64,000 bases of DNA from Bacillota bacterium (GTDB lineage Bacteria > Bacillota > Negativicutes > Sporomusales > Sporomusaceae), in NCBI GenBank assembly GCA_023443285.1, contig JAEZVB010000050.1, forward strand, positions 19,883 through 83,882, in the 5' to 3' direction. The stretch's first letter is position 1, and every line of letters starts with the position of its first letter. This document shows positions 33,439 to 43,027 of this stretch, in pieces. A program made the translations under genes and the position numbers. The notes beneath the pieces are model-generated. The model saw only the letters and a program-made list of their open reading frames with translations. It did no database searches and was not told where the DNA came from.

Positions 33439-35511
33439 CTATCGGCAAAATATCATATTAAATTTTTCTCCAAACCACTCTTGCAGTGTTTTCCAGACCT
33501 TGTCTAAATAAGAAGAAGAGCATACCGTCTCTTGCGCGGCACGTCTGGCTTCCAGCAATATGTCTGTATCTCTTACAATATCAGCAATCCTTAAATCAGG
33601 CAAGCCATGTTGATTGGTGCCAAAGAACTGTCCCGGTCCGCGTAGCAGCAGATCCTTTTCAGCAAGTACAAACCCATCATTTACCTGCGTCATAATCTTA
33701 AGACGCTCAAGAGTTTCTTCATTAGTACTGTCAGATAATAAAATACAATAGGATTTATGCTCTCCCCGGCCAACTCGGCCACGCAACTGGTGGAGTTGTG
33801 CCAAACCGAAACGGTCAGCTCCTTCGATAATCATAACTGTCGCATTGGGCACATTAACCCCTACTTCAATTACAGTTGTGGCAACAAGTGCATTAATTTC
33901 GCCGCAGGAAAAAGCCGCCATGACAGCCTCTTTTTCCTGGGCTTTCATTTTGCCATGTAACAAACCGCAAGCAATGTTTTTAAAATAAGTTGCTGAAAGC
34001 TCTTCATGAATTTTTACTGCCGACTGAGCCTCTACTTTATCTGATTCATCCACCAGCGGACACACGATATATACCTGCCGTCCGGCCTTGATTTGTTCGA
34101 GTGCAAATAGGTACACCTTTTCCCGGCGGCTTTTTCCCCGTGAGTAGGTAGCAATTGGCTGCCGTCCAGGCGGCAGTTCATGGATAACGGATACATCCAG
34201 GTCGCCATATACAGTAAGCGCCATAGTCCTCGGGATAGGTGTTGCGGTCATAATAAGCACATCTGGTTGGTTGCCTTTGCCTTCCAGCTTCGCACGCTGG
34301 CGCACACCAAACCGATGCTGTTCATCAGTAACCACCAGACCTAGCTGCGCAAATTCAACATCATCTTGAATAAGCGCATGGGTACCGACAACCACATCAA
34401 TTAAGCCTTCCTTAAAATGGCGTAAAATTTTATCCCGGGCACGCCTTGTCTGTTTCCCTGTCAGTATGGTCAATCGAATACCCTGCGGCGATAGTAATTG
34501 AGCCAAGGTGTGATAGTGTTGTTCGGCTAATATCTCAGTTGGCGCCATCATTGCGCCCTGGTAACCGCTGTCTACTGTTTTAGTCAGAGCAATCGCGGCA
34601 ATAACTGTTTTTCCTGAGCCGACATCCCCTTGAACCAACCGCTGCATTGGGGTAGTATCTTCCATATCGGCTTTTATTTCTTGTAATGTTTTCAATTGGT
34701 CATTAGTCAACGCAAATGGCAGGCTTTTTTCAACTTTGGACACTAGCAAGCCGTCAGGTGCATGTTTAATGCCTTTAGAACTACTTTTAGTTTTTTGCTT
34801 CAAATAAGCCAAGCCACATTGCAACAAATACAGTTCTTCAAACACTAAGCGGCGCCGCGCTTCAGACAGAATCTCCATACTTGCAGGAAAGTGAATATTG
34901 ACTACTGCCTTTTGGCGAGTCATAAGATTATGTTTAACTACTATATTGTCAGGAAGAGTTTCAACAACCACAGACGATAACGAATTTTGAAAAAACTCCA
35001 CCGCTTGCAGGGTAAGAGAGCGCAGGCGCCATTGCGGCAGATCATCGATAGTAGGATAAACAGGAATAATGTGGCCAGCACCAGCAGTATATTCAGAAGC
35101 TAGCTCAATATCTGGTTTATTTATTTCAAGAATAGACTGGCGACGCTGAATTTTTCCTGATATAATAAGCTCCATCCCAAGTTTGTATCTGTTTTTAATA
35201 TAAGATTGATTGAACCAGGTAAGCTGAACGATACCAGAAGAGTCACGGACGATCATTTTGAGTATTTTAAGACCACGCTGCGATCTTTGTTCGTTAATAG
35301 TAATGACTACCGCCCGGAAGCTTTCATATAAGCCTTCAGTCAACTCCGCAATCAGTTTAAGCGAACTTCGGTCTTCGTATCGGCGCGGATAATGGCTTAG
35401 AAGCTGACCAATAGTAACAATCCCCAGTCTGTTAAATTTAGCAGCATTGGCCGGTCCTACGCCTTTTAAATATTGAATTTGGTTCGATAGAATATTTTGA
35501 ATGAGAATCAC
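33439..35511 (-). CDS. recG: ATP-dependent DNA helicase RecG
   Basis: This 690-residue branch-migration helicase has a wedge domain in the N-terminal half (LKGVGPANAAKFNRLGI start, OB fold to about 160) and helicase motifs: GDVGSGKTVIAAIAL (Walker A), MMAPTEILAEQH, VTDEQHRFGV (DEQH box), MTATPIPRT and QLRGRVGRG. It rescues stalled replication forks. The start is GTG 35511, 1 base after the DUF1858 stop; the ribosome site AAGG is poor, so reading is probably coupled to that gene. Confidence 0.95.
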   Translation of the reverse strand: MILIQNILSNQIQYLKGVGPANAAKFNRLGIVTIGQLLSHYPRRYEDRSSLKLIAELTEGLYESFRAVVITINEQRSQRGLKILKMIVRDSSGIVQLTWFNQSYIKNRYKLGMELIISGKIQRRQSILEINKPDIELASEYTAGAGHIIPVYPTIDDLPQWRLRSLTLQAVEFFQNSLSSVVVETLPDNIVVKHNLMTRQKAVVNIHFPASMEILSEARRRLVFEELYLLQCGLAYLKQKTKSSSKGIKHAPDGLLVSKVEKSLPFALTNDQLKTLQEIKADMEDTTPMQRLVQGDVGSGKTVIAAIALTKTVDSGYQGAMMAPTEILAEQHYHTLAQLLSPQGIRLTILTGKQTRRARDKILRHFKEGLIDVVVGTHALIQDDVEFAQLGLVVTDEQHRFGVRQRAKLEGKGNQPDVLIMTATPIPRTMALTVYGDLDVSVIHELPPGRQPIATYSRGKSRREKVYLFALEQIKAGRQVYIVCPLVDESDKVEAQSAVKIHEELSATYFKNIACGLLHGKMKAQEKEAVMAAFSCGEINALVATTVIEVGVNVPNATVMIIEGADRFGLAQLHQLRGRVGRGEHKSYCILLSDSTNEETLERLKIMTQVNDGFVLAEKDLLLRGPGQFFGTNQHGLPDLRIADIVRDTDILLEARRAAQETVCSSSYLDKVWKTLQEWFGEKFNMIFCR

Positions 35512-35512
35512 C

Positions 35513-35719
35513 TTACGATTTATTGGTTTCCACTAGCAAATCATTTAACTCTGCAAGTAAAGCTTCAATATCAATATCATGCATGTAGGCACCATTTTCT
35601 ATAGTTTCCGTCATTGAACCCATGCAGCCAATGCAACCCATACCATATTTCATGAAAATTTTGCGAGCCTGCGGATGTGAACGCAGTGCATCAATTATCG
35701 GAGTGCTTTTGGTAATCAT
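35513..35719 (-). CDS. DUF1858 (hybrid cluster protein-associated) small protein
   Basis: This 68-residue protein is a DUF1858 domain: TPIIDALRSHPQARKIFMKY followed by GMGCIGCMGS, with two close Cys that may bind a metal or a cluster. The domain occurs alone in anaerobes or fused to hybrid-cluster and radical SAM proteins. It sits directly upstream of recG with a 1-base gap. AGGGGGG precedes the ATG. Confidence 0.82.
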   Translation of the reverse strand: MITKSTPIIDALRSHPQARKIFMKYGMGCIGCMGSMTETIENGAYMHDIDIEALLAELNDLLVETNKS

Positions 35720-35836
35720 AGTTAAGCCCCCCTTTATTTACTTATTTCTATTTTCAATATAATACGCTCAATTCCTGCTGATGTACACTAATTGCAAGGT
35801 ATTTATGAAAATATCATACGAAAATTTTATTTTCCC

Positions 35837-35866
35837 TTGCATATCATAACTAAATTATGCTAAAAT
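35837..35866 (+). promoter_or_regulatory. predicted sigma-A promoter of rpmB
   Basis: TTGCAT at 35837-35842 and TAAAAT at 35861-35866, 18 bases apart, precede rpmB by about 50 bases. Confidence 0.6.
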
Positions 35867-35914
35867 AGTCATGTTGACTACATGAGAATAAAATCCTACA
35901 GGAGGTGGAAATAG

Positions 35915-36106
35915 ATGGCAAATTTATGTGAGATTTGCGGTAAAGGTGAGCGTTCGGGCTTCAATGTCAGCCATTCCAACCTTAAAACCAAGCGCACTTG
36001 GAAACCTAATATACAAAGAGTTAAAGCATTAGTTAAAGGTGAAATTAAACGGGTTAATATTTGCACCCGTTGCCTGCGTTCCGGTAAAATCCAACGCGCG
36101 GTATAA
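35915..36106 (+). CDS. rpmB: 50S ribosomal protein L28
   Basis: This 63-residue ribosomal protein has the zinc-type start ANLCEICGKGERSGFNVSHSN and later ICTRCLRSGKIQRA. Four Cys (CX2C twice) make it the zinc-binding form. The start ATG 35915 has AGGAGGTGG. It is the only core gene of this region on the plus strand and has its own promoter and terminator. Confidence 0.95.
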   Translation: MANLCEICGKGERSGFNVSHSNLKTKRTWKPNIQRVKALVKGEIKRVNICTRCLRSGKIQRAV

Positions 36107-36121
36107 TTAATGTGAGCAATT

Positions 36122-36147
36122 AAGGACTTGAGATCAAGTCCTTTTTT
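36122..36147 (+). terminator. terminator of rpmB
   Basis: AAGGACTTGA and TCAAGTCCTT form a 10-base stem with a 2-base formal loop, followed by six T residues. Confidence 0.85.
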
Positions 36148-36155
36148 ATTATCCC

Positions 36156-36190
36156 AAAAAACCAGCGGTGCTTATACCCGCTGGTTTTTT
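36156..36190. terminator. bidirectional terminator, rpmB/hslO
   Basis: ACCAGCGG (36161-36168) and CCGCTGGT (36178-36185) form an 8-base stem, with AAAAA on the left and TTTTTT on the right. It serves hslO on the minus strand and backs up the rpmB terminator. Confidence 0.85.
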
Positions 36191-36205
36191 GTTTAGTCTA
36201 TTTTC

Positions 36206-37075
36206 TTAATTTGTAGCAATTTCTTGCAAAATAATTGCAAGCTCAGCTGAAGAAAACTGGTATTTTTCGCTGCAGAAATGACAACATACTTCTGCTTGTC
36301 CTTCAGCAATCATTGCTTTTATTTCGTCAGCTCCAAGACTAATTAGCATGTTCTCTACCCGCTGCCGTGAACATTGACAGTTAAATGAAAGCTCTAATGG
36401 ATCATAGGTTTTGATAGGCAGTCCGGCAAATACCGTTTCTAGGATACCAGTGGCATCTTTGCCTTCACTAATCATCTGGGAAACCGGCGGCAAATGCTGC
36501 AGATTGGCTTCAAGCTGCTCGATTGCATCCTCTTCTGCGCCAGGCAGTGCTTGAATAAAGAACCCGCCTGCCGCCGCGACGGTTGTATCAGGCGCGATCA
36601 AAACGCCTAAGGCAACGCTTGACGGCGTTTGTTCAGATACGGTAAGGTACTGGGTTATATCTTCTGCTATTTCACCGGAAACCAGTTCAACGCTTCCGGT
36701 AAAGGGCTGCTTTAGTCCGACAAAGCGGGTAACATAAATGTGCCCTTTGCCTACTGCCTGTCCGACATCCCATTTACCTTGCTTCAAAGGCAGATCGACA
36801 AAGGGATTTCTGACATACCCGCGTACTGAGCCGTCAGGGTAGGCATCAGTGACTATCTCTTTTAGCGGACCATCTCCAGATATTCTCACAGTCAGGCTTT
36901 CCTGTGTTTTTAAGTTAGCTGCTAATAACAAGGCACCTGTCATGGTACGCCCCAGTGCAGCTGTGGCAAGTGGAAAACACTCATGCCTACGTCGTGCTTC
37001 TTCCACTAGGTTAGTGGTAACAGCCGCAAAGGCACGAATTCCGGGCGTTGTCGCCCGGATAAGATGATCATGCAT
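36206..37075 (-). CDS. hslO: Hsp33 redox chaperone
   Basis: This 289-residue chaperone is switched on by oxidation. The C-terminal zinc/disulfide switch is CQCSRQR followed by CCHFC, that is, CxC and CxxC. The N-terminal part carries RATTPGIRAFAAVTTNLVEEA and the central GALLLAANLKTQ. The protein holds unfolded proteins under oxidative stress in the cytoplasm. It lies 15 bases after the phosphoesterase gene. Confidence 0.94.
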   Translation of the reverse strand: MHDHLIRATTPGIRAFAAVTTNLVEEARRRHECFPLATAALGRTMTGALLLAANLKTQESLTVRISGDGPLKEIVTDAYPDGSVRGYVRNPFVDLPLKQGKWDVGQAVGKGHIYVTRFVGLKQPFTGSVELVSGEIAEDITQYLTVSEQTPSSVALGVLIAPDTTVAAAGGFFIQALPGAEEDAIEQLEANLQHLPPVSQMISEGKDATGILETVFAGLPIKTYDPLELSFNCQCSRQRVENMLISLGADEIKAMIAEGQAEVCCHFCSEKYQFSSAELAIILQEIATN

Positions 37076-37090
37076 AGTAACCTCCGAATG

Positions 37091-37648
37091 TTAGGCCAAA
37101 ACCTCAGACTGAAGTGGCTGGCCTGTTGCTATTTCTAGTATTTCAACTTTGTTGTCCTTTATCCAAGCAATGGTACCAAAACCGTCCTGTCGTTTAGTCA
37201 TGCCAGGTGAGCCTGGGTTTACATAGATAATTCCATTATGCTTTTCCATGGCGGCAATATGGGTATGACCGGTAATGAAAATATCGGCTTTCATTCGCTG
37301 TGCCAGTTCATGTTTTGCTTCTTCAATAAGGTTATGGCCGTGAGTAACAACAATTCGTAAGCCATTAAACATTACATAAGTATAGGGCGATTGTATCGGC
37401 AAATTGAGAACCATACCATCGACTTCAGCATCACAGTTGCCACAGGCGGTTACAATAGGAACCGGACAGTTATTAAGAACCTCTGCCAGTTGTTTAGGAT
37501 TATATTCTGCCGGAATAACATTACGCGGACCGTGATAAAGCACATCTCCGGCATGAATGATTAGGTCGGCATCGTGAAAATACGCAGCAAATACTTTATT
37601 CCAGGTTTCTAGACATCCGTGAGTATCACTGATTATGCCTATTTTCAT
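37091..37648 (-). CDS. YfcE/MJ0936-family phosphodiesterase
   Basis: This 185-residue calcineurin-like metallophosphoesterase has all metal-binding blocks: IISDTHG, HAGDV, CGNCDAE and VTHGH with GHTHIA. Related enzymes hydrolyse phosphodiesters in vitro; a physiological substrate is not known. It lies 17 bases after ribH, between the rib genes and hslO, and is probably read from the same transcript. Confidence 0.88.
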   Translation of the reverse strand: MKIGIISDTHGCLETWNKVFAAYFHDADLIIHAGDVLYHGPRNVIPAEYNPKQLAEVLNNCPVPIVTACGNCDAEVDGMVLNLPIQSPYTYVMFNGLRIVVTHGHNLIEEAKHELAQRMKADIFITGHTHIAAMEKHNGIIYVNPGSPGMTKRQDGFGTIAWIKDNKVEILEIATGQPLQSEVLA

Positions 37649-37665
37649 AGTACCCCTCCCCGGAA

Positions 37666-38136
37666 TTATAATCCCTTGAGCAGATTAGCCATTTCAATAG
37701 CGGAAACGGCAGCATCAAAGCCTTTATTGCCAGCCTTGGTGCCGGCGCGCTCAATAGCTTGCTCAATGGTATCGGTGGTAAGTACGCCAAACATAGTGGG
37801 AATACCGCTTTCTAAACCGACATGTGCTACCCCTTTGGAAACTTCGGCACAGACATAGTCATAATGACTGGTGCTGCCTCTGATAACAGTCCCAAGGCAA
37901 ATAATAGCGTCATATTTTTTGCTTGCGGCCATTTTTTTTGCAGCAAGCGGAATTTCAAAAGCACCTGGCACCCAGGCAATTTCCACATTGTCTATGGTTG
38001 CACCATGGCGCTTTAGCGCGTCTATTGTGCCTCCAAGCAGTTTGCTCGTAATAAATTCATTAAACCGGGCAATAACAATACCAAATTTTAACCCCTCAGC
38101 GACTAAAATTCCTTCATATGTTTTAATTGTTTCCAT
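37666..38136 (-). CDS. ribH: 6,7-dimethyl-8-ribityllumazine synthase
   Basis: This 156-residue enzyme joins the ribityl-uracil and dihydroxybutanone phosphate. Typical blocks are [44 protein letters not shown] and [21 protein letters not shown]. Its A of ATG is shared with the last base of the ribBA stop (TAATG), so the pair is translationally coupled. Confidence 0.95.
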   Translation of the reverse strand: METIKTYEGILVAEGLKFGIVIARFNEFITSKLLGGTIDALKRHGATIDNVEIAWVPGAFEIPLAAKKMAASKKYDAIICLGTVIRGSTSHYDYVCAEVSKGVAHVGLESGIPTMFGVLTTDTIEQAIERAGTKAGNKGFDAAVSAIEMANLLKGL

Positions 38137-39350
38137 TAGTTCTTCGCCTCCTCATATTGTTTCAAAAGATGTCCAAGTTTAGATTTTTTTGCCGACAAAT
38201 AACGATTGTTGAATTTATTAGCCATTATTTCGAGTGGCACCCGTTCGCTAATAGTTAAGCCATAGCCTTCAAGCCCTACTCGCTTGCGAGGATTATTAGT
38301 AAGCAGACGAATACTGGTTAAACCCAGGTCTGCAAGAATTTGCGCACCAATACCATAATCCCTGAGATCAGGAGCAAAGCCTAACAACTCATTGGCTTCA
38401 ACAGTGTCTTTGCCCTTGTCCTGAAGCGCATAAGCCCGGATTTTATTAGCCAGCCCAATGCCCCTGCCTTCCTGACGCATATAAAGCAGCACCCCGCAGC
38501 CTTCTTTCTCAATACACCGTAAGGCATGTGCCAATTGATCTCCACAATCACAGCGTAGTGAACCTAACACATCGCCTGTCAAACATTCTGAATGGACTCT
38601 GACCAGCACATTTGGATTGTTGGCCACATCCCCTTTGACTAAAGCGATATGGCACTGGTTATCAAGCTGGCTTTCGTAGGCGATCAGTCTGAAGTTGCCA
38701 TACTTCGTTGGAAGGTTAGTTTCGGCCGCCCTAGTGACAAACCGTTCGTGCTTTTTACGATACTTTATCAAATCGGCAATTGTGACAATCTTTAAGTCGT
38801 GTTTTTTTACAAACTCCATTAACTCCGGTGTCCTGGCCATAGTGCCATCTTCATTCATAATTTCACAGATGACACCGGCAGGATATAACCCGGCCAGTTT
38901 TGCAAAATCGACAGATGCTTCGGTATGTCCGGTACGTCTAAGCACACCACCCTCACAATATCTGAGCGGAAAAATATGTCCAGGACGCCTAAGGTCACTT
39001 GCTACGGTTTTTTTATCTAACATTGTCTGGATTGTCATAGCCCGTTCGTACGCTGATATACCGGTAGTTGTAGTTTTTGCATCAACCGATACCGTAAAGG
39101 CTGTACCATGATTATCTGTATTCTCTAGTACCATTTGCCCGATACCAAGTTCATCCAGTCTACTGCCAATAACCGGCATGCAAATAAGACCTCGCGCATG
39201 AGTTGCCATAAAATTGATGACTTCAGGTGTAGCTTTTTCGGCTGCAACTAATAAATCACCTTCATTTTCCCGATCTTCATCATCAATGACGACAATCATT
39301 TTTCCATTCTTTACATCTACAATAGCTTCTTCAATGGTATTGAATTTCAT
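38136..39350 (-). CDS. ribBA: bifunctional 3,4-DHBP synthase / GTP cyclohydrolase II
   Basis: This 404-residue fusion makes both riboflavin precursors. The N-terminal half (1-200) has [20 protein letters not shown] and [10 protein letters not shown] with [11 protein letters not shown]. The C-terminal half has [21 protein letters not shown] (zinc Cys set), RQEGRGIGL and LLTNNPRK. It lies 45 bases after ribE. Confidence 0.96.
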   Translation of the reverse strand: MKFNTIEEAIVDVKNGKMIVVIDDEDRENEGDLLVAAEKATPEVINFMATHARGLICMPVIGSRLDELGIGQMVLENTDNHGTAFTVSVDAKTTTTGISAYERAMTIQTMLDKKTVASDLRRPGHIFPLRYCEGGVLRRTGHTEASVDFAKLAGLYPAGVICEIMNEDGTMARTPELMEFVKKHDLKIVTIADLIKYRKKHERFVTRAAETNLPTKYGNFRLIAYESQLDNQCHIALVKGDVANNPNVLVRVHSECLTGDVLGSLRCDCGDQLAHALRCIEKEGCGVLLYMRQEGRGIGLANKIRAYALQDKGKDTVEANELLGFAPDLRDYGIGAQILADLGLTSIRLLTNNPRKRVGLEGYGLTISERVPLEIMANKFNNRYLSAKKSKLGHLLKQYEEAKN

Positions 39351-39395
39351 GTAAATTCCTCCGTTTCGTGTGCCAATGCCATTATAGCAAAAGCC

Positions 39396-40049
39396 TTATA
39401 AAGTAAATCCATGCTGTTCGAGAAATCCTAGCGTTATTTTTTCGGTTGGCTTGGTGGTTTGTTGCAATCCCAGCAACTTTTCCACGTACTTACCGATGAC
39501 ATCTGCTTCCAGATTGACAGGTTCGCCAATTGCTTTCAATCCTACTGTGGTCATGGCTGCCGTATGCGGAATAAGCGATACGGTAAACCAGTTGTCACCA
39601 TAATCTACAACGGTGAGGCTTGTACCATCTATAGCGATAGATCCTTTGGTTATGACGTAGCGCATAACTTCCGCGCCAGCCCCAATACGGACAATAACGG
39701 CATTATCATTTTGTTCTTTGGCCAGAATGGTTCCTACTCCATCTATATGACCACTAACAATATGGCCGCCCAAACGATCTCCTACTCGGAGCGTGCGTTC
39801 AAGGTTTACTGTATCACCCGCTTTGAGACCAGCCAATGCCGTTCGGTCGACCGTCTCAGGCATAACATCAGCAGTAAACCAGTCCTTACTAAACTCAACT
39901 ACTGTCAGGCAGGTACCGTTTACGGCAATACTGTCACCTATTTTAACATCAGCAAGTACCTTACTGCCAAAAACCGAGAGACGAACTGATTTAGCCCCTC
40001 GCACAATTTGCTTAATTTTCCCCAATTCCTCCACAAGCCCGGTAAACAT
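39396..40049 (-). CDS. ribE: riboflavin synthase alpha subunit
   Basis: This 217-residue enzyme converts two lumazines to riboflavin. It has two lumazine-binding repeats, at residues 1-97 (MFTGLVEELG, VNGTCLTVVEF) and 98-200 (GHIVSGHIDGVG, IDGTSLTVVDYG). Its start overlaps the 3' end of ribD by 38 bases in another frame. The start is fixed by the family N-terminus MFTGLVEE. Confidence 0.96.
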   Translation of the reverse strand: MFTGLVEELGKIKQIVRGAKSVRLSVFGSKVLADVKIGDSIAVNGTCLTVVEFSKDWFTADVMPETVDRTALAGLKAGDTVNLERTLRVGDRLGGHIVSGHIDGVGTILAKEQNDNAVIVRIGAGAEVMRYVITKGSIAIDGTSLTVVDYGDNWFTVSLIPHTAAMTTVGLKAIGEPVNLEADVIGKYVEKLLGLQQTTKPTEKITLGFLEQHGFTL

Positions 40050-41148
40050 CTCGTCCCTCCCGTCCGGTTATATAACCACTTATTAATATGTCTGTACCGA
40101 TGGATTGTGTCATGATATCCTCCATCAATATAGCTTGATCTACTCTTTCTACACCTATGCCACCAACCGGACTAGGAGCAGCTTTACCACCAAGTATTTT
40201 GGGAGCTACAAAACAGTAGACCTTGTCAATTAGATTATCTGCGAAGAGCGATGCATTGATAGTCGCACCGCCTTCAACAAACACACTGGTTATCCGGCGC
40301 TCTCCCAAAGCTTTGAACAATTGACGCAAATTAACACCGCGTGGCGTCTGTTCAAGCACTAACACCTCTACCCCCAGGTTACGTAGTGCCTCCACCCGCT
40401 CTGGTGGTGCCTCCTGACCCACGGCAACAATGGTTGGTGCCTGCTTGTCGGTTACTACGTTAGCCGCCAGAGGTGTGCGTGCCATACTATCTACGATAAT
40501 TCGTACCGGGTTGTGGCTGCCTTCCGGCAAACGGGTGGTCAATTTGGGGTTATCGGCAAGTATTGTGCCGACACCTACCAATATACCATCATAGATATTG
40601 CGAAGTTTATGTACATACTCGCGGGCATCTGAGCACGTTATCCACTGCGAGTGTCCAGTATAGGCGGCAATTTTACCGTCAAGCGACATCGCCGTCTTTA
40701 GAATAGCAAACGGCATACCAGTGGTAATCCATTTTAAAAATACTTCATTGATCCTGGCGGCTTCAGCTGCTAGTATTCCTTCAACTACCTCAATACCGGC
40801 TGTGCGAAGCCGCGCGAGGCCATTGCCGGCAACCTCAGGGTTAGGATCAGTCATGGCGACAACAACTTTTTTTACGCCAGCTTTAATTAAAGCATCGGCA
40901 CAAGGCCCGGTTCGGCCATAATGGGAGCATGGTTCAAGGGTTACATATATTGTCGCACCTCGCGCTAATTCACCGGCTTGTGCTAAAGCATGAATTTCCG
41001 CATGCGGGGTACCGGCCTGACGATGCCAGCCTTGGCCGACAATGTGACCATCTTTTACAATAACGGCACCCACTAATGGATTGGGGCTAGTTCGCCCTGT
41101 TGCATACTGCGCAATGGTAAGTGCCTGTTGCATGTAGTATTCGTTCAT
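40012..41148 (-). CDS. ribD: riboflavin deaminase/reductase RibD
   Basis: This 378-residue bifunctional enzyme has an N-terminal zinc deaminase (TPHAEIHAL and EPCSHYGRTGPC) and a C-terminal reductase (KTAMSLDGKIAAYTG, SHNPVRIIVDS, VFVEGGATIN). ATG 41148 follows GGAGGATG; the longer frame from 41244 would start inside the riboswitch terminator. It is first in ribD-ribE-ribBA-ribH, all under the FMN riboswitch. Confidence 0.95.
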   Translation of the reverse strand: MNEYYMQQALTIAQYATGRTSPNPLVGAVIVKDGHIVGQGWHRQAGTPHAEIHALAQAGELARGATIYVTLEPCSHYGRTGPCADALIKAGVKKVVVAMTDPNPEVAGNGLARLRTAGIEVVEGILAAEAARINEVFLKWITTGMPFAILKTAMSLDGKIAAYTGHSQWITCSDAREYVHKLRNIYDGILVGVGTILADNPKLTTRLPEGSHNPVRIIVDSMARTPLAANVVTDKQAPTIVAVGQEAPPERVEALRNLGVEVLVLEQTPRGVNLRQLFKALGERRITSVFVEGGATINASLFADNLIDKVYCFVAPKILGGKAAPSPVGGIGVERVDQAILMEDIMTQSIGTDILISGYITGREGRDVYRACGGIGEN

Positions 41149-41195
41149 AGAGCATCCTCCAATGAATCGGAAATATAAGAAAAGACTTTGATAAT

Positions 41196-41236
41196 ATAAA
41201 AAACTGTTGATTAGCTTTGGGGCTATCAACAGTTTA
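41196..41236 (-). terminator. FMN riboswitch terminator
   Basis: On the minus strand AAACTGTTGAT and ATCAACAGTTT form a long stem around a loop of about 12 bases, followed by TTTTTTATA. It lies between the aptamer and ribD, as expected when FMN stops transcription. Confidence 0.85.
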
Positions 41237-41282
41237 ATAGGCAATGTGGTTGGGAAATGCCAATATGGCAGACCTTACGCCT

Positions 41283-41412
41283 TTTACCATCCAGACTATA
41301 CTGTCGGCTCTGGACTTAAACCAGATCAACCGTAAAAACGGCTCGCGGGCTATACCGCCGGTCAGGAATTAAAAGATTTTACTCTTTTTCACCTTGCCCC
41401 AAAGGCTTTCGT
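41283..41412 (-). promoter_or_regulatory. FMN riboswitch (RFN element)
   Basis: The minus strand shows the class signature: GGGGCAAGGTGAAA at the 5' side, TTCCTGACCGGCGGTA, AGCCCGCGAGCC, GGTTTAAGTCCAG, AGCCGACAGTATAGTCTGGATGG at the 3' side. It lies upstream of ribD with a terminator in between. Together with the gap to rpe it fills the otherwise gene-free 41149-41468. Confidence 0.95.
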
Positions 41413-41468
41413 ATGTAGTTTTGTTCAAAAAATAACTTTCTACCAATATGTTACCATAAATCAAAAGC

Positions 41469-42119
41469 TTACGCAAGACCTCGAATGTCTCTTATTGCCT
41501 GCGTCATATCTTGCGCTCCGTATACTGCCGATCCAGCCACTAAAACATTTGCACCTGCTGCAACTACTTGCCGGGCAGTACTTGCATTTATTCCGCCGTC
41601 CACTTCAATGTAAGCGGTGAGTCTACGCTGGTCAAGCTGTGCCTTTAAACGAGCGATTTTATCAACGGCTCCCGGAATAAACTTTTGTCCGCCATAACCT
41701 GGATTAACACTCATGATAAGAATCATATCTACATCCTCAAGTACATCTTCAATTACAGCTAACGGCGTAGACGGGTTTAAGGATACACCAGCCTGTTTTC
41801 CGTGCTCTTTAATAGTTTGAATCAAGCGATGCAAATGAGGAGCAGTTTCGGCATGAACAGTAATAATATCAGCTCCGGCCTGTACGAAGGGTTCGATTAA
41901 ATCCTGCGGATTTGTAACCATTAGGTGAACATCAAACGGTAATCTGGTTACTTTGCGAATAGCAGCGACAACCGGCGGTCCAAATGTCAGGTTAGGCACA
42001 AAATGCCCATCCATAACATCAATATGAACCCAATCAGCCCCAGCTTCCTCGATCTTAATGATCTCATTAGCCAACTGCGAAAAATCAGCAGATAATATTG
42101 ATGGTGCGACTTTAATCAT
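41469..42119 (-). CDS. rpe: ribulose-phosphate 3-epimerase
   Basis: This 216-residue TIM-barrel enzyme interconverts ribulose-5-phosphate and xylulose-5-phosphate. Visible are APSILSADFSQLANEI, HIDVMDGHFVPNLTFGPPVV, HLMVTNP, MSVNPGYGGQKF and EVDGGINAST. It ends the long run from priA to rpe and lies 9 bases after rsgA. Confidence 0.95.
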   Translation of the reverse strand: MIKVAPSILSADFSQLANEIIKIEEAGADWVHIDVMDGHFVPNLTFGPPVVAAIRKVTRLPFDVHLMVTNPQDLIEPFVQAGADIITVHAETAPHLHRLIQTIKEHGKQAGVSLNPSTPLAVIEDVLEDVDMILIMSVNPGYGGQKFIPGAVDKIARLKAQLDQRRLTAYIEVDGGINASTARQVVAAGANVLVAGSAVYGAQDMTQAIRDIRGLA

Positions 42120-42128
42120 AGTATTTAT

Positions 42129-43004
42129 TTAGTATCCTTTCTTGCTTTCTCTAATTTCATTCAATATTTCAAGATAAGACTGATATCGCTCTGCATGAAT
42201 ATGCCCTTTTGCTACAGCCTGTTTAACTGCACATTGAGGTTCCTTATAGTGAATACAGGAATTGAATTTGCAGTTAGGCGCTATGGGTGAAATCTCCGGA
42301 AAGTAATCCATTAGATGGGCTTCTTCCATATCAGAGAATTCAGTAAAGCTGAACCCCGGAGTATCTACGACAAAACCACCACCTGCAAAGGGCAAAAGCT
42401 CTGCAAACCTTGTGGTATGTTTACCACGACCAATTTTCTGACTGACTTCACCGGTAGTAAGTGCAAGACCAGGCTGAACAGCATTAAGTATGGTAGATTT
42501 TCCAGCACCTGAAGGGCCTGCAAAAACGGTAATTTTGTCATGTAGCTGTGCGCGCAATTGCTCAATACCTGCACCTGACTTAGCAGCTACGCGGAGAACC
42601 TTGTAACCAATTTGTTCATAACGCTCCACGACGTTAGCCAGCGCATCAGTATCCGCCAAATCGATTTTATTGACACATATAATTATCTCAAGCTCTGAGA
42701 ATTCAGCAATTACCAAAAATCGGTCAATTAAAGCTGGATTAATGTCAGGATTAACAGCGGCAAAAGTCAAAACAACCTGGTCGATATTGGCAACCATGGG
42801 ACGCTTTAGCATGCTACGTCTAGGCAGTATCTCCTCAATAATGCCTTTTTCTGGTCCGGTTAGTGTATAGGTCACTTCATCCCCTACGATAAGGGAAAAT
42901 CGGCCTTTCTTAAACCGACCGCGCAAATTGCAAGTAACAATTTTGCTGCCTGACTGTATATAGTAGTAACTATTATAGGCTTTTACTACAATACCGTTCT
43001 GCAC
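42129..43004 (-). CDS. rsgA: ribosome small-subunit GTPase RsgA
   Basis: This 291-residue circularly permuted GTPase helps mature 30S subunits. It has an N-terminal OB domain, CVNKID (G4) before GPSGAGKST (G1) and DTPGFSF (G3), and a C-terminal zinc finger with CKFNSCIHYKEPQC. GTG 43004 is chosen because a full AGGAGG lies 6 bases before it, inside a longer open frame to 43022. Confidence 0.93.
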   Translation of the reverse strand: MQNGIVVKAYNSYYYIQSGSKIVTCNLRGRFKKGRFSLIVGDEVTYTLTGPEKGIIEEILPRRSMLKRPMVANIDQVVLTFAAVNPDINPALIDRFLVIAEFSELEIIICVNKIDLADTDALANVVERYEQIGYKVLRVAAKSGAGIEQLRAQLHDKITVFAGPSGAGKSTILNAVQPGLALTTGEVSQKIGRGKHTTRFAELLPFAGGGFVVDTPGFSFTEFSDMEEAHLMDYFPEISPIAPNCKFNSCIHYKEPQCAVKQAVAKGHIHAERYQSYLEILNEIRESKKGY

Positions 43005-43027
43005 ACATGGCCTCCTAATCAAAATAG

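Noticed and set aside
39459..39989. 176-codon plus-strand frame antisense to ribE
   Set aside because: Lies wholly inside a certain riboflavin synthase gene and shows no domain; a codon-pattern shadow.
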